This document shows, in pieces, positions 17,167 to 27,125 of a DNA stretch of 64,000 nt; the first letter of the stretch is position 1, and each line of letters starts with the position of its first letter. The DNA is taken from the NCBI GenBank assembly GCA_050248735.1, contig JBFWRU010000013.1, positions 41,254-105,253 of the forward strand. The letters run 5' to 3'. The notes below the pieces were generated by a model that was given only the letters and a program-made list of their open reading frames with translations, made no database searches and was not told the origin of the DNA. This stretch comes from JACKFE01 sp050248735. GTDB taxonomy: Bacteria; Nitrospirota; Nitrospiria; Nitrospirales; UBA8639. The position numbers were made by a program, and so were the translations under genes.

Positions 17167-18594
17167 TTAGGGGAGTGTTGAATGGAGGAGTTCCCGTCCA
17201 GCTTGCATGATGTCTTTCAGGCGTTCCGGTGTCTTGGCTTCTCCATAACACCGGACGACGGGTTCGGTCCCTGATGGACGGATGAGAAACCAGCTGCCAT
17301 CAGAAAGGAGCAATTTACACCCATCCATTTTGTTCACTTTGCTGACCTCTATGCCGGCAAAAGTAGCCGGGGGATGTTCCACGACACGCTTGATTTGCTC
17401 CTGCATGGGCTCACTGGTCGTCAGATCCGTTCGTTGTGTGTAGAGACCTCCAACCCGTTGGAATAAATCCGCCAGGAGTTCCTGAATCGTCTTACCGGTA
17501 AAGGCGACCATTTCTGCTACAAGGGCTCCAGCTAAGATGCCGTCTTTTTCCGGCACATGCCCTTGAATGGATAGTCCGGCACTTTCTTCACCGCCAAAGA
17601 CCACTTCACCCTTGGATAACAGTTCACCGATAAATTTGAAGCCGACTGGGGTTTCATGAACCGTCAGGCCGTGATGAGCGGCCACGGCATCGATCAGGTG
17701 GGTGGTGGCCACCGAACGAGCCACGGCTCCCGACCATTGCCGGCTTTTAATGAGATAATCCAGGAGGACGGCCAGAATATTATTCGCTTGAATGTACGTG
17801 CCATCGGCATCCACGATGCCGAAGCGATCGCCGTCTCCATCCGTCGCCAACCCCAGGTTGGCCCCTTCCGTCCGAACCGTTTCTTGTAAGTCCTTGAGCG
17901 TTTCATCCGTGGGTTCCGGCCGGAGCCCCCCGAAGTAAGGATCACGCCAGTGATGCAGCACCGCCAGTTTCGCGCCGGACTGGCGAAGAAATTCGTCTAA
18001 ATAATTTCGTGTGGTGCCATATAGCGGATCAAACACCACCCGGATTCGACCGTTGCGCAGCCTGTCTTGGTCCACCAGTTGTTGCAGGCTTTTTAAGTAG
18101 TCGGGCTGGGGATTAAAATACCGAACCATGCCTTCGGCCTTTGCCCGTTCCCAGGGAATCCATTTGATAAATTCGCCGTGCAGGAGGGGGAGGATCCGCA
18201 GTTCAATGGCTTTTGTGGTTTCAGGAAGGGCGGGGCCTCCCCAGGAGGGAGTGAATTTAATGCCGTTATATTCCGGGGGATTGTGACTGGCCGAAATGTT
18301 AATGCCTCCCGCCAGTTTCCTAGCCAGGACATGATAGGAAATTGTGGGAGTCGGGGTGTCCCGGTCGCACAACAGGCAGGGAATGCCATGGGCTGCCATG
18401 ATTTCCGCCACGACTTTGGCAAAATGTTCCCCCAGAAAACGCGCATCATATCCGATCAGAATGCCCTGCTGGGCGATTTTTTGTTGACGAAGGTATTGGG
18501 CGATGCCCTGACAGACGATCCGGATATTCCGAACCGTAAAATCGTCGGCCACAATGGCTCGCCATCCCGATGTTCCAAATTTAATAGTTTCCAT
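17167..18594 (-). CDS. Phosphoglucomutase/phosphomannomutase-family enzyme
   Basis: A 475-residue alpha-D-phosphohexomutase. The active-site serine is in the loop NISASHNPPEYNGIKF, the metal-binding loop is DGDGDRFGIVD, the sugar-specificity loop is FGGEESAGLS, and the phosphate-binding loop near the C-terminus is RPSGTEPVVRCYGEA. All four functional loops are intact. It interconverts hexose 1- and 6-phosphates, feeding UDP-glucose and polysaccharide synthesis; this fits Ugd at 36.2 kb. PGM versus PMM specificity cannot be decided from sequence alone. Confidence 0.9.
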   Translation of the reverse strand: METIKFGTSGWRAIVADDFTVRNIRIVCQGIAQYLRQQKIAQQGILIGYDARFLGEHFAKVVAEIMAAHGIPCLLCDRDTPTPTISYHVLARKLAGGINISASHNPPEYNGIKFTPSWGGPALPETTKAIELRILPLLHGEFIKWIPWERAKAEGMVRYFNPQPDYLKSLQQLVDQDRLRNGRIRVVFDPLYGTTRNYLDEFLRQSGAKLAVLHHWRDPYFGGLRPEPTDETLKDLQETVRTEGANLGLATDGDGDRFGIVDADGTYIQANNILAVLLDYLIKSRQWSGAVARSVATTHLIDAVAAHHGLTVHETPVGFKFIGELLSKGEVVFGGEESAGLSIQGHVPEKDGILAGALVAEMVAFTGKTIQELLADLFQRVGGLYTQRTDLTTSEPMQEQIKRVVEHPPATFAGIEVSKVNKMDGCKLLLSDGSWFLIRPSGTEPVVRCYGEAKTPERLKDIMQAGRELLHSTLP

Positions 18595-18916
18595 GTTCGA
18601 TTAATACTCGTTCCGAGAAGGGATGTCTTAGCACACAGGTCAATAAACGGTTTGGTGTGTTAGTACGCAAACGAGTTACAGAATAGAAGATTTTTCCTCA
18701 TTTGCCAATCGGATGGCTTGAGTTTTTTATGGCCTTCGGGAAATCATTTGGGGGGCAACTATATCCGTTTTGAAATGTGTTCATTGACAATTTTCCTCAG
18801 GATTTAATGAATTGTGAGAAAGGAAGAGAAGTCATTATAACCGAAAATTGCCTAAGTAGTGTAATAACTTGGGAAGGACTGAATGTCCGATGAAAATCAC
18901 AATAAATTTCGTAGAA
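18595..18916. other. AT-rich gap before the SIR2-like gene
   Basis: No gene is evident in this 322-bp stretch. A TTGACA at 18784-18789 is followed by TAATGA 15 bases later, pointing right, but there is no plus-strand gene it could serve; I regard it as chance. The region shares the AT-rich composition of the SIR2-like gene next to it, in contrast to the flanking pgm and xth genes. Confidence 0.4.
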
Positions 18917-19969
18917 TTATCTGGTTCTTTGCTCAATGATGTAATCAATATCATTGTTGTCAAACGGCTTTTGTCGAACGGTCTTTCTTTCCTCAGGAAC
19001 AAAACGATAGTTAGCAATATCCTCACCAGATGGGTTGATTATGACTGTCTGTCTTTGTATTGCACCCCAATCGTTTAAAGGCAGACTTTCTAAAAAAAGA
19101 AAACGCACAAAAAAGTCGTCCTCGCTTAAACTTAACCCAATGATATAAACATCACGCGAACACAAAAATGCTGCCGAAGGCCTGTCCCAAAGACTGGCTA
19201 ATTTTCTTACCTCATAGGACTTGCCGATACCCGGCAATATTATAAATGGCTGAACGAGAAATTTTGATGGATTTGTTCTCATTAACCAGTCGTTAGTCCG
19301 CCATGGTTCCGAATTCATTAATTCTTCTGAAAAAAATACAGGCTTTATTCCAAAATTAGGTTCAAATCCTATGGATTGATATATTCTTAAATCTGGCGGT
19401 TCGTCATGGGGTAATGTCCAATTAATTGAACCGTGCATTTTTATTATCCGAACAGTATTTTCATTTTCGGGATTGACCCAATCCAAATCAAATGGGTTGT
19501 AAGTATAATTCTTCCCAGCCACCTTCATGGCTTTTTCCAATAAGCAGTCCCAATTAAAAGTCATGACCAAGTCGTAACAATCAAGCTGTTTTGCAAATGC
19601 TAAATAGAGTTCGGGAATTGTTTTTGGAGTTATTTGTGAAATTTCCTTTGAAATGAAATATTTTAGGGTTAAAGTTTCTCTATCGCCTGCATCTGACCAT
19701 CGTTCTCCACCCCCAAAATTGCGCATTTCAATGTAATGTAGAAAAGAGGAAAGTTTTGAAAAACCACCGGCATCAAGACATTGGTCGGATAGAGGGAGGT
19801 TATTTTCAAAGCATGTATGAGCAGAACTTTCTATCCTTTGATAAATGCCATTGCATTCTCTTCTCATACGTTCCAAAGCCCCAGAAAGAAGGCTATTGGT
19901 CATAGGAATTCCTGCGCTAACGGAAAAGCCAGCTCCGAGCACGAACAGGCGAGTTTTTTCTAATGACAT
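18917..19969 (-). CDS. SIR2-like domain protein, probably acquired
   Basis: A 350-residue protein with SIR2-fold landmarks: the glycine-rich nucleotide site LFVLGAGFSVSAGIP at residues 8-22, the later TFNWDCLLEKA, and a HGSINW motif, a common SIR2-like/defence-type variant of the deacetylase His motif. There are no clear zinc-finger cysteine pairs. Such stand-alone SIR2-like proteins include NAD-consuming anti-phage effectors. ATG 19969 is chosen because of a TAGGTG site upstream. Base composition is clearly AT-richer than neighbouring genes, a sign of transfer. No partner gene (for example Argonaute or a HerA ATPase) is adjacent, so a defence role is inference. Confidence 0.75.
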   Translation of the reverse strand: MSLEKTRLFVLGAGFSVSAGIPMTNSLLSGALERMRRECNGIYQRIESSAHTCFENNLPLSDQCLDAGGFSKLSSFLHYIEMRNFGGGERWSDAGDRETLTLKYFISKEISQITPKTIPELYLAFAKQLDCYDLVMTFNWDCLLEKAMKVAGKNYTYNPFDLDWVNPENENTVRIIKMHGSINWTLPHDEPPDLRIYQSIGFEPNFGIKPVFFSEELMNSEPWRTNDWLMRTNPSKFLVQPFIILPGIGKSYEVRKLASLWDRPSAAFLCSRDVYIIGLSLSEDDFFVRFLFLESLPLNDWGAIQRQTVIINPSGEDIANYRFVPEERKTVRQKPFDNNDIDYIIEQRTR

Positions 19970-19996
19970 TTTCAACACCTATTGGTGTCGGGTCTA

Positions 19997-20770
19997 TTAC
20001 TGGGAGGACAGCTCGCACCAGACTGGGGTGTGATCGGACGGTTTTTCCATCCCGCGTGGTCCCCGATCCACATCCGATGCGACCAATGTGTCTGCCGCCT
20101 GAGGTGACAGCATCAGGTGATCGATGCGTAATCCCTCATCCCGGTTCCAGCGACCTGCCTGATAGTCCCAATAGGTATACAATCCAATCTCCGAATGGAA
20201 AGCCCGTAACGCATCGGTGTATCCCAGGTGGCTCAATGCCCGAAAGCGCGCACGCGATTCAGGCCGGCACAGGGCATCGTCAGCAAAGCCCGCGGGGTCA
20301 TACACATCCTCATCGGTGGGGCAGACATTGAAGTCGCCTCCCAACACCACGGCCTCTTCCAGGAGAAGGAGGGACCGGGCATGGGCAATCAGACGGTCCA
20401 TCCATTTTAATTTGTAAGTAAATTTGTCACTGTCTACTGGGTTTCCATTGGGTAAATAAATGGAGGCGACCCGGACCTGTCCCACCACGGCTTCTACATA
20501 ACGGGCCTGTTCATCCGAGTCATCACCCGGAAGAGTCGTGCGCTCCACTTCGATGGCCCCCTTGGCCAGAATAGCCACGCCGTTGTAGGTTTTTTGCCCG
20601 ACGGTGACCATGTTGTAGCCCAATTCATCAATGGCGATTCTGGGAAACTGGTCATCGGTGGTTTTCAATTCTTGAAGCAGTACGATATCGGGACTGGCTT
20701 GCGCCACCCATTCCATCAAGTGGGGAATCCTGACTTTTATGGAGTTGACGTTCCAGGTGGCAATTTTCAT
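19997..20770 (-). CDS. xth: Exodeoxyribonuclease III
   Basis: A 257-residue AP endonuclease of the ExoIII/XthA type. Start MKIATWNVNSI is the classic family N-terminus; VLLQELKTTD holds the metal-binding Glu, VVLGGDFNVCP the active-site Asp/Asn pair, and the C-terminal segment RIDHLMLS and SDHTPVW the final Asp-His pair. It repairs abasic and oxidised sites. Metal and catalytic residues are all present. It lies between the SIR2-like gene and a small membrane-protein gene in the same orientation; the three are close but not overlapping. Confidence 0.93.
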   Translation of the reverse strand: MKIATWNVNSIKVRIPHLMEWVAQASPDIVLLQELKTTDDQFPRIAIDELGYNMVTVGQKTYNGVAILAKGAIEVERTTLPGDDSDEQARYVEAVVGQVRVASIYLPNGNPVDSDKFTYKLKWMDRLIAHARSLLLLEEAVVLGGDFNVCPTDEDVYDPAGFADDALCRPESRARFRALSHLGYTDALRAFHSEIGLYTYWDYQAGRWNRDEGLRIDHLMLSPQAADTLVASDVDRGPRGMEKPSDHTPVWCELSSQ

Positions 20771-20801
20771 AAAGCTCGTTCAGGGTCTTCCGGGACCCGG
20801 G

Positions 20802-21089
20802 TTATGAAGAGGATTCCGGTGGGTTCTCGGTTGTGCGTTGAAAGAGTATCTGGAAACCTTCAAATTGTTTTTGAAACAGGGTTTTCAATATGAAGGGGGT
20901 AATACCAAAGAACAAGACGCCATAGATACCAATTTCTAAAATGTATTGAGATGATTCGGTGATGGTGGCATTAAAGATGACGGGGAGTCCCCACCCGATC
21001 GTCATGCTCACAAACGCCAGAATGACCACATGTCGCCATACTAGAAACCACATGAGTTTCAATAGCTCCCCATACGTCGGTTTCTCCAT
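20802..21089 (-). CDS. Small two-helix membrane protein
   Basis: A 95-residue protein with two predicted transmembrane helices (about residues 18-38 and 50-70) and a Ser/Glu-rich hydrophilic tail. No family recognised. It is 43 bp downstream of polA and 31 bp before xth, all on the minus strand, so it may be part of the same transcript. Two membrane helices and a short tail are common in accessory subunits, but no partner is evident. Confidence 0.55.
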   Translation of the reverse strand: MEKPTYGELLKLMWFLVWRHVVILAFVSMTIGWGLPVIFNATITESSQYILEIGIYGVLFFGITPFILKTLFQKQFEGFQILFQRTTENPPESSS

Positions 21090-21132
21090 GATCTTCTTTT
21101 ATCCTTTCTCGCAATATAAAATTCGAATTATC

Positions 21133-24006
21133 TCAATGCGCGTCGTCCCAGGAATGGCCTTGTCCCACGTCGACGGTCAGCGGGACGGAAAGCTTGATCA
21201 CCGGCAGGGTGGCGGATTCCAGAATCTTTTTAATGAGGGCCGACGTCTGTTCCAACACCGATTCGTGGACTTCAAATAGTAATTCGTCGTGAACGGTGAG
21301 CAGCATGTGGGCTTTTCCGGTGAGTCCGTGCTGTTCCAAGGCGTCGGGCACCCGTATCATGGCCCGCTTTAAGATGTCGGCGGCAGTGCCTTGCAGGGGA
21401 GCGTTGATGGCCGCCCGTTCGGAGAAATTCCGGCGGGCGGAATTTTTATCATGAATGCCTGGCACATGGCACCGCCGGCCGAAGAGGGTCTCTACATAGC
21501 CCCGTTCACGGCAGAATTGTTTGGTGTGTTCCATATACTCCTGAATGCCGGGATACCGCTCAAAGTAGGTTTTGATATAGGAGGCGGCCTCCGCCTGCTC
21601 CACACCCAATTGTCGAGCCAAACCGAATGGGCTGATACCGTAAATGATGCCGAAATTAATGGCTTTGGCTTTTCGGCGGCTGCCCGAGTCCATTTGTTCC
21701 AGTGGAATACCGAAGACCTGGCTGGCCGTGAGAGCGTGAATATCCTGGCCCTCTAGGAAGGCCTGCTTTAACGAGGGGAGATCGGCCATGTGCGCCAGAA
21801 GCCGTAGTTCGATTTGGGAGTAGTCCAGCGAGACCAGTCGATGGCCGGGCTCGGCCACAAAGGCCTTGCGGATTTTACGGCCTTCCTCGGTGCGGATGGG
21901 AATGTTCTGGAGATTAGGATCGGTGGAGGCTAACCGTCCGGTTGCGGCTGAAGCCATGGCGTAGGAGGTATGCACCCGGTTGGTTCGGGGATTGATCTGT
22001 TGCAGTAACGCATCGGCATAGGTGCTACGCAATTTTTCCAGATGGCGCCATTCCAGGACTTTTTCCGGTAAGGCATGGCCTTGGGCAGCCAGGGATTCCA
22101 GAACGTCCGCTCCGGTGCCGTAACCGCCGGCTTTCCCTTTTTGACCTCCTTCAAATTTCAAATCCTCGAAGAGAACTTCACCCAATTGTTTGGGTGAGCC
22201 GACATTGAACGTCTTTCCGGCTATCCGGTGAATTTCTTGTTCCAGGTCGTGAAGCCGTTTCCCAAATTCCTGTGAGACTTGCTTGAGCTGGGCCACGTCA
22301 ACTTTGATCCCTTTTTGCTCCATGGCGGCCAGCACCGGAATGAGCGGTCGCTCGAGTGTTTCATAAACGGTAACCAGATGATCTTCAAGGAGACGGGGCT
22401 TGAGCATGTGGTGTAGTCGCCAGGTGACCTCGGCGTCTTCGGCGGCGTAGTCCAAGGCCTTGTCCAATGGCACTTGGTCAAAGGTGACTTGCGATTTGCC
22501 TATGCCCGCCACTTCTTTGTAGGTAATGGTGGTATGTCCCAAATACCGTTCAGCCAATTCATCCATGCCATGTCCGTGCAGACCGCCCTCCAGGACATAG
22601 GACAGCAACATGGAGTCATCCACCGGGGTCACGGGCACACCATACCGTTCCAAGACCACCATATCGTATTTGATGTTGTGCCCGATCTTCAGAACTCCCG
22701 GATTCGCCAGGAGGGGACGAAGGTGTTTCAGGGCTGTTTCCAAAGGAATTTGTTGAGGTCTTGGAGATTCCGATTCGGCATGGCCGATCAAATCCATGGG
22801 CGAAGTGGAACCGGGTGCCACATGGCCGAGAGGAATGTAGCAAGCTTTTCCAGATTGCACACACAAAGAGACTCCTACTAACTCGGCCAGCGTTTGATCC
22901 AGAGAGGTCGTTTCCGTATCGACGGCTACCAGGCCGGAATGCAGGGCTTGATCAATCCACTGTTGCAAGGCCTCTTCTGTATTCACGAGTTCGTAGTGGG
23001 CTGGGGAAGCTTGTGGGACAGTGAGGAAAATGGATGATTTTGTTTCTTGAGAGACTGCCGGTGACGAAGCCTCAGGGGCTTGGGTTATCGCATTAGGAGT
23101 TGGGGTGTCTTCTTTAGGAGAACGGCTTTTGAGGCGGGCCAAAATGGATTTGAAGCCTTGTTCCTGAAGAAACTTCTCCAAATGTGCCATGTCCGGTTGG
23201 CGCCGTTCCAATTGGGTCAATGGAATGGAAAGCGGGACATCATCCCGCAAGCGGACAAGCTCACGCGACAGGTGGGCTTTTGGGGCATGTTCCATGAGGC
23301 TTTCCCGCCGTTTGTTCTGTTTGATTTCAGAAGCACGGGCGAGAAGAGTTTCCAGGTCTCCATATTCCTGAATCAGTTGCGCAGCGGTTTTGATGCCGAT
23401 CCCCGGGATGCCGGGCACATTGTCGGTTGAATCGCCGGCCAGGGATTGCACATCCACCACTTTGTCGGGAGGGACCCCGAATTTTTCCAGGACTTGTTCC
23501 GGCCCGATTTTGCGGTTTTTGATTGAATCCCACATGCAGACTCTATCCGACACCAATTGCATCAGATCTTTGTCGGAGGAGACGATGGTTACATCGGCCC
23601 CCGCATTCAGTGCCTCTTTGGTATAGGTAGCGATGAGATCATCCGCCTCAAAGCCGTTTAACTCAATGCAATCCAAGTTGAATGCCCGTGTGGCTTCCCG
23701 AACAAGTGCAAATTGCGGCACGAGTTCCTCTGGCGGTTCCGTGCGGTTGGCTTTATAGGAGGGAGCGATGTCATTGCGAAAGGTCTTGCGTGCGGAATCG
23801 AAAATCACCGCGATGTGATCCGGCTGCATATCGTCCAATAATTTCATGAGCATGGTGATGAAACCATAGACGGCATTTACAGGAGTCCCCTGTGGGTTGT
23901 TGAGGATTCGAATGGCGTGGAAGGCCCGGAATATAAATCCGGAAGCATCCACCAGCACGACATGGCGGAGAGGAAGAGGGGCGTTTTGCTGCGATTGATC
24001 AGTCAT
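21133..24006 (-). CDS. polA: DNA polymerase I
   Basis: A 957-residue enzyme with all three domains. Residues 1-300: 5'-3' exonuclease/flap endonuclease (VDASGFIFRAFHA, then NGFEADDLIATY). Residues about 330-520: 3'-5' proofreading, with intact DTET (VAVDTETTSLD) and the YAAEDAEVTW acidic motif, so it is likely functional, unlike many bacterial PolA proteins. Residues about 560-957: polymerase with motif A DYSQIELRLLAHM, O-helix AKAINFGIIYGIS and motif C TVHDELLFE. It acts in Okazaki fragment maturation and repair. Length is slightly above that of E. coli Pol I. Confidence 0.95.
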   Translation of the reverse strand: MTDQSQQNAPLPLRHVVLVDASGFIFRAFHAIRILNNPQGTPVNAVYGFITMLMKLLDDMQPDHIAVIFDSARKTFRNDIAPSYKANRTEPPEELVPQFALVREATRAFNLDCIELNGFEADDLIATYTKEALNAGADVTIVSSDKDLMQLVSDRVCMWDSIKNRKIGPEQVLEKFGVPPDKVVDVQSLAGDSTDNVPGIPGIGIKTAAQLIQEYGDLETLLARASEIKQNKRRESLMEHAPKAHLSRELVRLRDDVPLSIPLTQLERRQPDMAHLEKFLQEQGFKSILARLKSRSPKEDTPTPNAITQAPEASSPAVSQETKSSIFLTVPQASPAHYELVNTEEALQQWIDQALHSGLVAVDTETTSLDQTLAELVGVSLCVQSGKACYIPLGHVAPGSTSPMDLIGHAESESPRPQQIPLETALKHLRPLLANPGVLKIGHNIKYDMVVLERYGVPVTPVDDSMLLSYVLEGGLHGHGMDELAERYLGHTTITYKEVAGIGKSQVTFDQVPLDKALDYAAEDAEVTWRLHHMLKPRLLEDHLVTVYETLERPLIPVLAAMEQKGIKVDVAQLKQVSQEFGKRLHDLEQEIHRIAGKTFNVGSPKQLGEVLFEDLKFEGGQKGKAGGYGTGADVLESLAAQGHALPEKVLEWRHLEKLRSTYADALLQQINPRTNRVHTSYAMASAATGRLASTDPNLQNIPIRTEEGRKIRKAFVAEPGHRLVSLDYSQIELRLLAHMADLPSLKQAFLEGQDIHALTASQVFGIPLEQMDSGSRRKAKAINFGIIYGISPFGLARQLGVEQAEAASYIKTYFERYPGIQEYMEHTKQFCRERGYVETLFGRRCHVPGIHDKNSARRNFSERAAINAPLQGTAADILKRAMIRVPDALEQHGLTGKAHMLLTVHDELLFEVHESVLEQTSALIKKILESATLPVIKLSVPLTVDVGQGHSWDDAH

Positions 24007-24227
24007 AATCGAAATGTCCGGCTATGAAGATACCTGATGGTTGGGCCGCTGTCGATATCTTGAATGGTGAGAATGGAGAGGAGAAAATATCATCATCATT
24101 ATGAGATGTGGGGTATTGGTGAGAATGGACGACAAAATTGTTGATCTTTTCACACCGTTCATCAGCTTGCTCTGGGCATATGATATGATGCGGGAATTCT
24201 CCCGGAAAGGTATGGTCGGTCACGCGA

Positions 24228-26090
24228 ATGAAAAGGAAGCTCATGGTTATGGGTCTGTTGGTTTTCGCTCTGTTTCTGGGGCTCATTATTGCCCTCCCCT
24301 ATCTGTTGGATCTTAACCGGTACCGCGATCAGTACCTTCCGTTGTTGGAAAGCACCCTTCAGAGAAAAGTGGACATGGCCGACGTCCGGATGAGTCTCTT
24401 CCCCAGGCTGGGCCTTCAAGTGAAAGACTTTCAGATAGCCGATGATCCTGCATTCAGTCAAACCCCTTTTCTGGTGTTGCCCTCTGCGGAGATCGTAGTT
24501 TCCTGGAAACCACTCCTGCAGAAGAAAGTCCAGGTTGAACAAGTCTTAGTTCACGATCCTCACATTCACGTGATTCGAACAAAAGATGGAACCCTGAATA
24601 CGGCGTCGATCGGACGAGTCTCATCCCGGCTGGTTTCTCCAAGTCACAACGATGAACAGGCAAAGGAGGTCAACCCTCTCCTCGGAGTCTTTGCGGTTGA
24701 AAACCTTTCACTCTCCGGCGGCCAGCTCACATATGAGGATCGCCGCGATAAGAATGCTTCTTTCTATTCAGTTGAAAATCTGGTGCTGACGACGGAATCG
24801 GTGCAATGGGGTAAAACCGCCACGATTCAGGGCGAGGGCATACTCCTTCCCTGGCAGACTCCCATTCACCTCAAAGGCCACGTAGGTCCTCTCCAGCCGA
24901 CATTGGATATTCCGCTTATTGACTTTGAGGGGAATCTGGGAAAGGTGGACTGGTCAGCCAAAGGGGAGTTGGTCAAGGGTACGCTTGATATAGATGTACA
25001 GGTGCCCCGTCTTGCCACAGATGATATCCCACAGGAATTTTCCTTCACGAAGCCCGTTGTGGTCTCCCCAATACATGCGCATGTGCAGATGCCGGTATTG
25101 TCTTCAACGGGAACTTCTTCTCCATCAGGAATCCGAATTCATTCATTCAAGGCAGATCTGCATTTAGGAAATACCCTCGTTCATCTGGTCGGTGAAGGGA
25201 CGCCTTCGGTGTTTCATGTTCAGGGGACAGCTTCAGCTCTTTCCACTCAGGATTTGCCAATAAATCTCCCCTTAGCCAAGCCGGTGGTGTTTGACCAATT
25301 GGACATCCACTCCACGATCCGTGGGGCCCAGATTGAAGTGCCCGTTTTTGAGGCCAAGTTGTTTCATGGGGTATTGAAAGGGAAAGGTGAGTGGGCGTAT
25401 TCCGGTACCTCATCCGTATTTTCCTCCCACGGCACATTGAATGGATTTGCCGTGGAAGCCGTTCAGGCAGCCTTGCACCCTTCTCCATTTGGTATGACAG
25501 GAATAGGGGATATTCAGTGGGATATCAAAGGATTATTGGGAGATGCCTCCCATCCGCAATTATCCGGTCCCGTCAAGATCACCGTCGGACCAGGGGAGAT
25601 TTCCGGGGTAGATATTCTGAACATGTTGGAGAATGCCTTGAGCATGCCTGGCCTGTTTTCAGGTACTCCGGGATCTACCGCAATTACTCAATTGCAAGTG
25701 CAAGCTGAAGGACATCCGCAGGGATTGCATATCAAGCAGGCGGCGGTCGATAGTACAGATTTTTCCGTGCATGGCCGGGGAATGATTGGCTGGGATAATC
25801 GAGTGAATATTCAGGGCGAGTTCCTCTTTCCTCAAAGGATTGCCAAAAAAATTTTTCAACGGTTTCCGTTGGCCAAGGTGGCCAAAAAAGAAAAAGGATT
25901 GAGCCTGCCTTTTGTGGTGAAAGGAACGACTCAAGCCCCTTCCTTTCTGCTGGATACCCAATCGTTAGGGAAGCAATTACAACAAAAGGTAAATCAGGCG
26001 ATTGAAAAAATGCTGCAAGGGGATGAAAAAGATATGCAGGAGTTACTAAAGGATGGTCGGGATTTGTTACGAAAATTCCTTCGACCTTGA
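24228..26090 (+). CDS. AsmA-family protein
   Basis: A 620-residue protein of the AsmA family. Residues 1-28 form a signal-anchor helix followed by the family N-terminus LNRYRDQYLPLLESTLQRKV, and a chorein-like stretch of beta repeats up to about residue 600, which ends in a Lys/Gln-rich tail. AsmA-like proteins span the periplasm and are linked to outer-membrane lipid homeostasis and phospholipid transport. The ATG at 24228 is used; ATG 24243, 15 bases on, has an AAGGAAG upstream and is also plausible. It is divergent from polA. Confidence 0.82.
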   Translation: MKRKLMVMGLLVFALFLGLIIALPYLLDLNRYRDQYLPLLESTLQRKVDMADVRMSLFPRLGLQVKDFQIADDPAFSQTPFLVLPSAEIVVSWKPLLQKKVQVEQVLVHDPHIHVIRTKDGTLNTASIGRVSSRLVSPSHNDEQAKEVNPLLGVFAVENLSLSGGQLTYEDRRDKNASFYSVENLVLTTESVQWGKTATIQGEGILLPWQTPIHLKGHVGPLQPTLDIPLIDFEGNLGKVDWSAKGELVKGTLDIDVQVPRLATDDIPQEFSFTKPVVVSPIHAHVQMPVLSSTGTSSPSGIRIHSFKADLHLGNTLVHLVGEGTPSVFHVQGTASALSTQDLPINLPLAKPVVFDQLDIHSTIRGAQIEVPVFEAKLFHGVLKGKGEWAYSGTSSVFSSHGTLNGFAVEAVQAALHPSPFGMTGIGDIQWDIKGLLGDASHPQLSGPVKITVGPGEISGVDILNMLENALSMPGLFSGTPGSTAITQLQVQAEGHPQGLHIKQAAVDSTDFSVHGRGMIGWDNRVNIQGEFLFPQRIAKKIFQRFPLAKVAKKEKGLSLPFVVKGTTQAPSFLLDTQSLGKQLQQKVNQAIEKMLQGDEKDMQELLKDGRDLLRKFLRP

Positions 26091-26215
26091 TTGTCACATC
26101 CAGGCGGCAAAGTCTATGACCTCATTCTTTACGGAGGTATACCGGTCCGATGGTTGCGTGATGAACCTACGGTTTGTGGGGGCAGAGTTGTTGTAAAATC
26201 TCTTATGAGAGTCTG

Positions 26216-26659
26216 CTAGGCCATGGGAGAGGATGCAGCTCTACGAGTCACAGGCACAGGATAAGAACGGACCTTATCTTTTGAAGAATGGCTGGGAGCA
26301 CAGATATCAGAAACCAGGGCACGTAATTCTCCAAGGTCGTAGGGTTTTTCAAGGATATCGAGCACTCCCAGTTGGGTGGCTTTTTCACGGATGGGAGGCT
26401 GGAGCATGCCGGTGATCATGATGGTTGGGGGCGATAACGGTTGGGAGGGTTTCTGTAAAGTCGTTAAAACCTCTATGCCGTTCACTCTGGGCATGACGTA
26501 ATCCAAAATCATCAGATCAATTGAATGGTCTTCCACCATAATGAGCGCATCAGCTCCATCACCGGCTTCCAGGCAACGATATCCATCATATTCCAAAACC
26601 ATACGAATCAGCCCGCGACTGACCGTATCGTCATCGACAATTAAAATCGTTTTTTGCAT
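26216..26659 (-). CDS. Single-domain CheY-like response regulator
   Basis: A 147-residue receiver domain with the acidic pair in ILIVDDDTVS, the phosphoacceptor aspartate in DLMILDYVMPRVNGIE, the conserved Thr in TIMITGM and the Lys in LEKPYDLGELRAL. There is no output domain; a short serine/arginine-rich tail follows. A good AAGGAG sits upstream of the ATG. It may act in chemotaxis-like or relay signalling, but no kinase is adjacent. It resembles the cut receiver at the left edge of the window. Confidence 0.9.
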   Translation of the reverse strand: MQKTILIVDDDTVSRGLIRMVLEYDGYRCLEAGDGADALIMVEDHSIDLMILDYVMPRVNGIEVLTTLQKPSQPLSPPTIMITGMLQPPIREKATQLGVLDILEKPYDLGELRALVSDICAPSHSSKDKVRSYPVPVTRRAASSPMA

Positions 26660-26679
26660 GAGAAAGGCTCCTTGAGTGT

Positions 26680-26811
26680 TTAGGAATGACTAACTTTTAA
26701 TTTCGAGGAATTGGTTTGGCTGCCTGGCTCTGGTTGATGACTCTTCCAAATGAAAAACATTCCTCCGAATATCCCGATACCCGTGAAGAGAATGGCGATG
26801 AGAAGTTCCAT
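26680..26811 (-). CDS. 43-residue membrane microprotein
   Basis: A very small gene with a strong AGGAGGAA ribosome binding site ending 4 bases before ATG 26811. The product has a single hydrophobic helix (LLIAILFTGIGIFGGMFFIW) followed by a short hydrophilic tail rich in Ser and Lys. It lies 20 bp upstream of the CheY-like gene and is probably cotranscribed. Such one-helix proteins often associate with larger membrane complexes; no partner is evident. Confidence 0.55.
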   Translation of the reverse strand: MELLIAILFTGIGIFGGMFFIWKSHQPEPGSQTNSSKLKVSHS

Positions 26812-27125
26812 TGAGTTCCTCCTATTGGGCACACAATGTAAGAAAAGCAAGGAACATACCACGAATGAACCGCCTCGCCGAATCGCAGGTAAATCTTATT
26901 AACTCGTTGATTATTAAAGTAATTTCAATATAGTCCATGATGAATTTTGTTTTAAAAATTTGAATAAAGTGTCTGCATGAGTTTCAAATGTCACAATAAG
27001 CATTATCCAAAAGGATACAGAATGTACCATTTGTCAGGCTGTGGGACCTTCGGCAAAAGCGTGTAGAGGCTTCGTTCACAAAATGCAGACAAAGAAGGAA
27101 ATGGTTTGATTTATGTCTGTGGTGG
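26812..27125. other. AT-rich gap before the ABC permease stop
   Basis: No gene is supported in this 314-bp AT-rich stretch. It lies between the start of the minus-strand microprotein gene and the end of the minus-strand permease gene. It should carry the promoter of the microprotein and regulator, and any terminator for the permease operon, but I see no hairpin with a T run. Confidence 0.4.

Noticed and set aside
18784..18810. Promoter pair TTGACA/TAATGA
   Set aside because: Spacer of 15 is short and it points toward no plus-strand gene.
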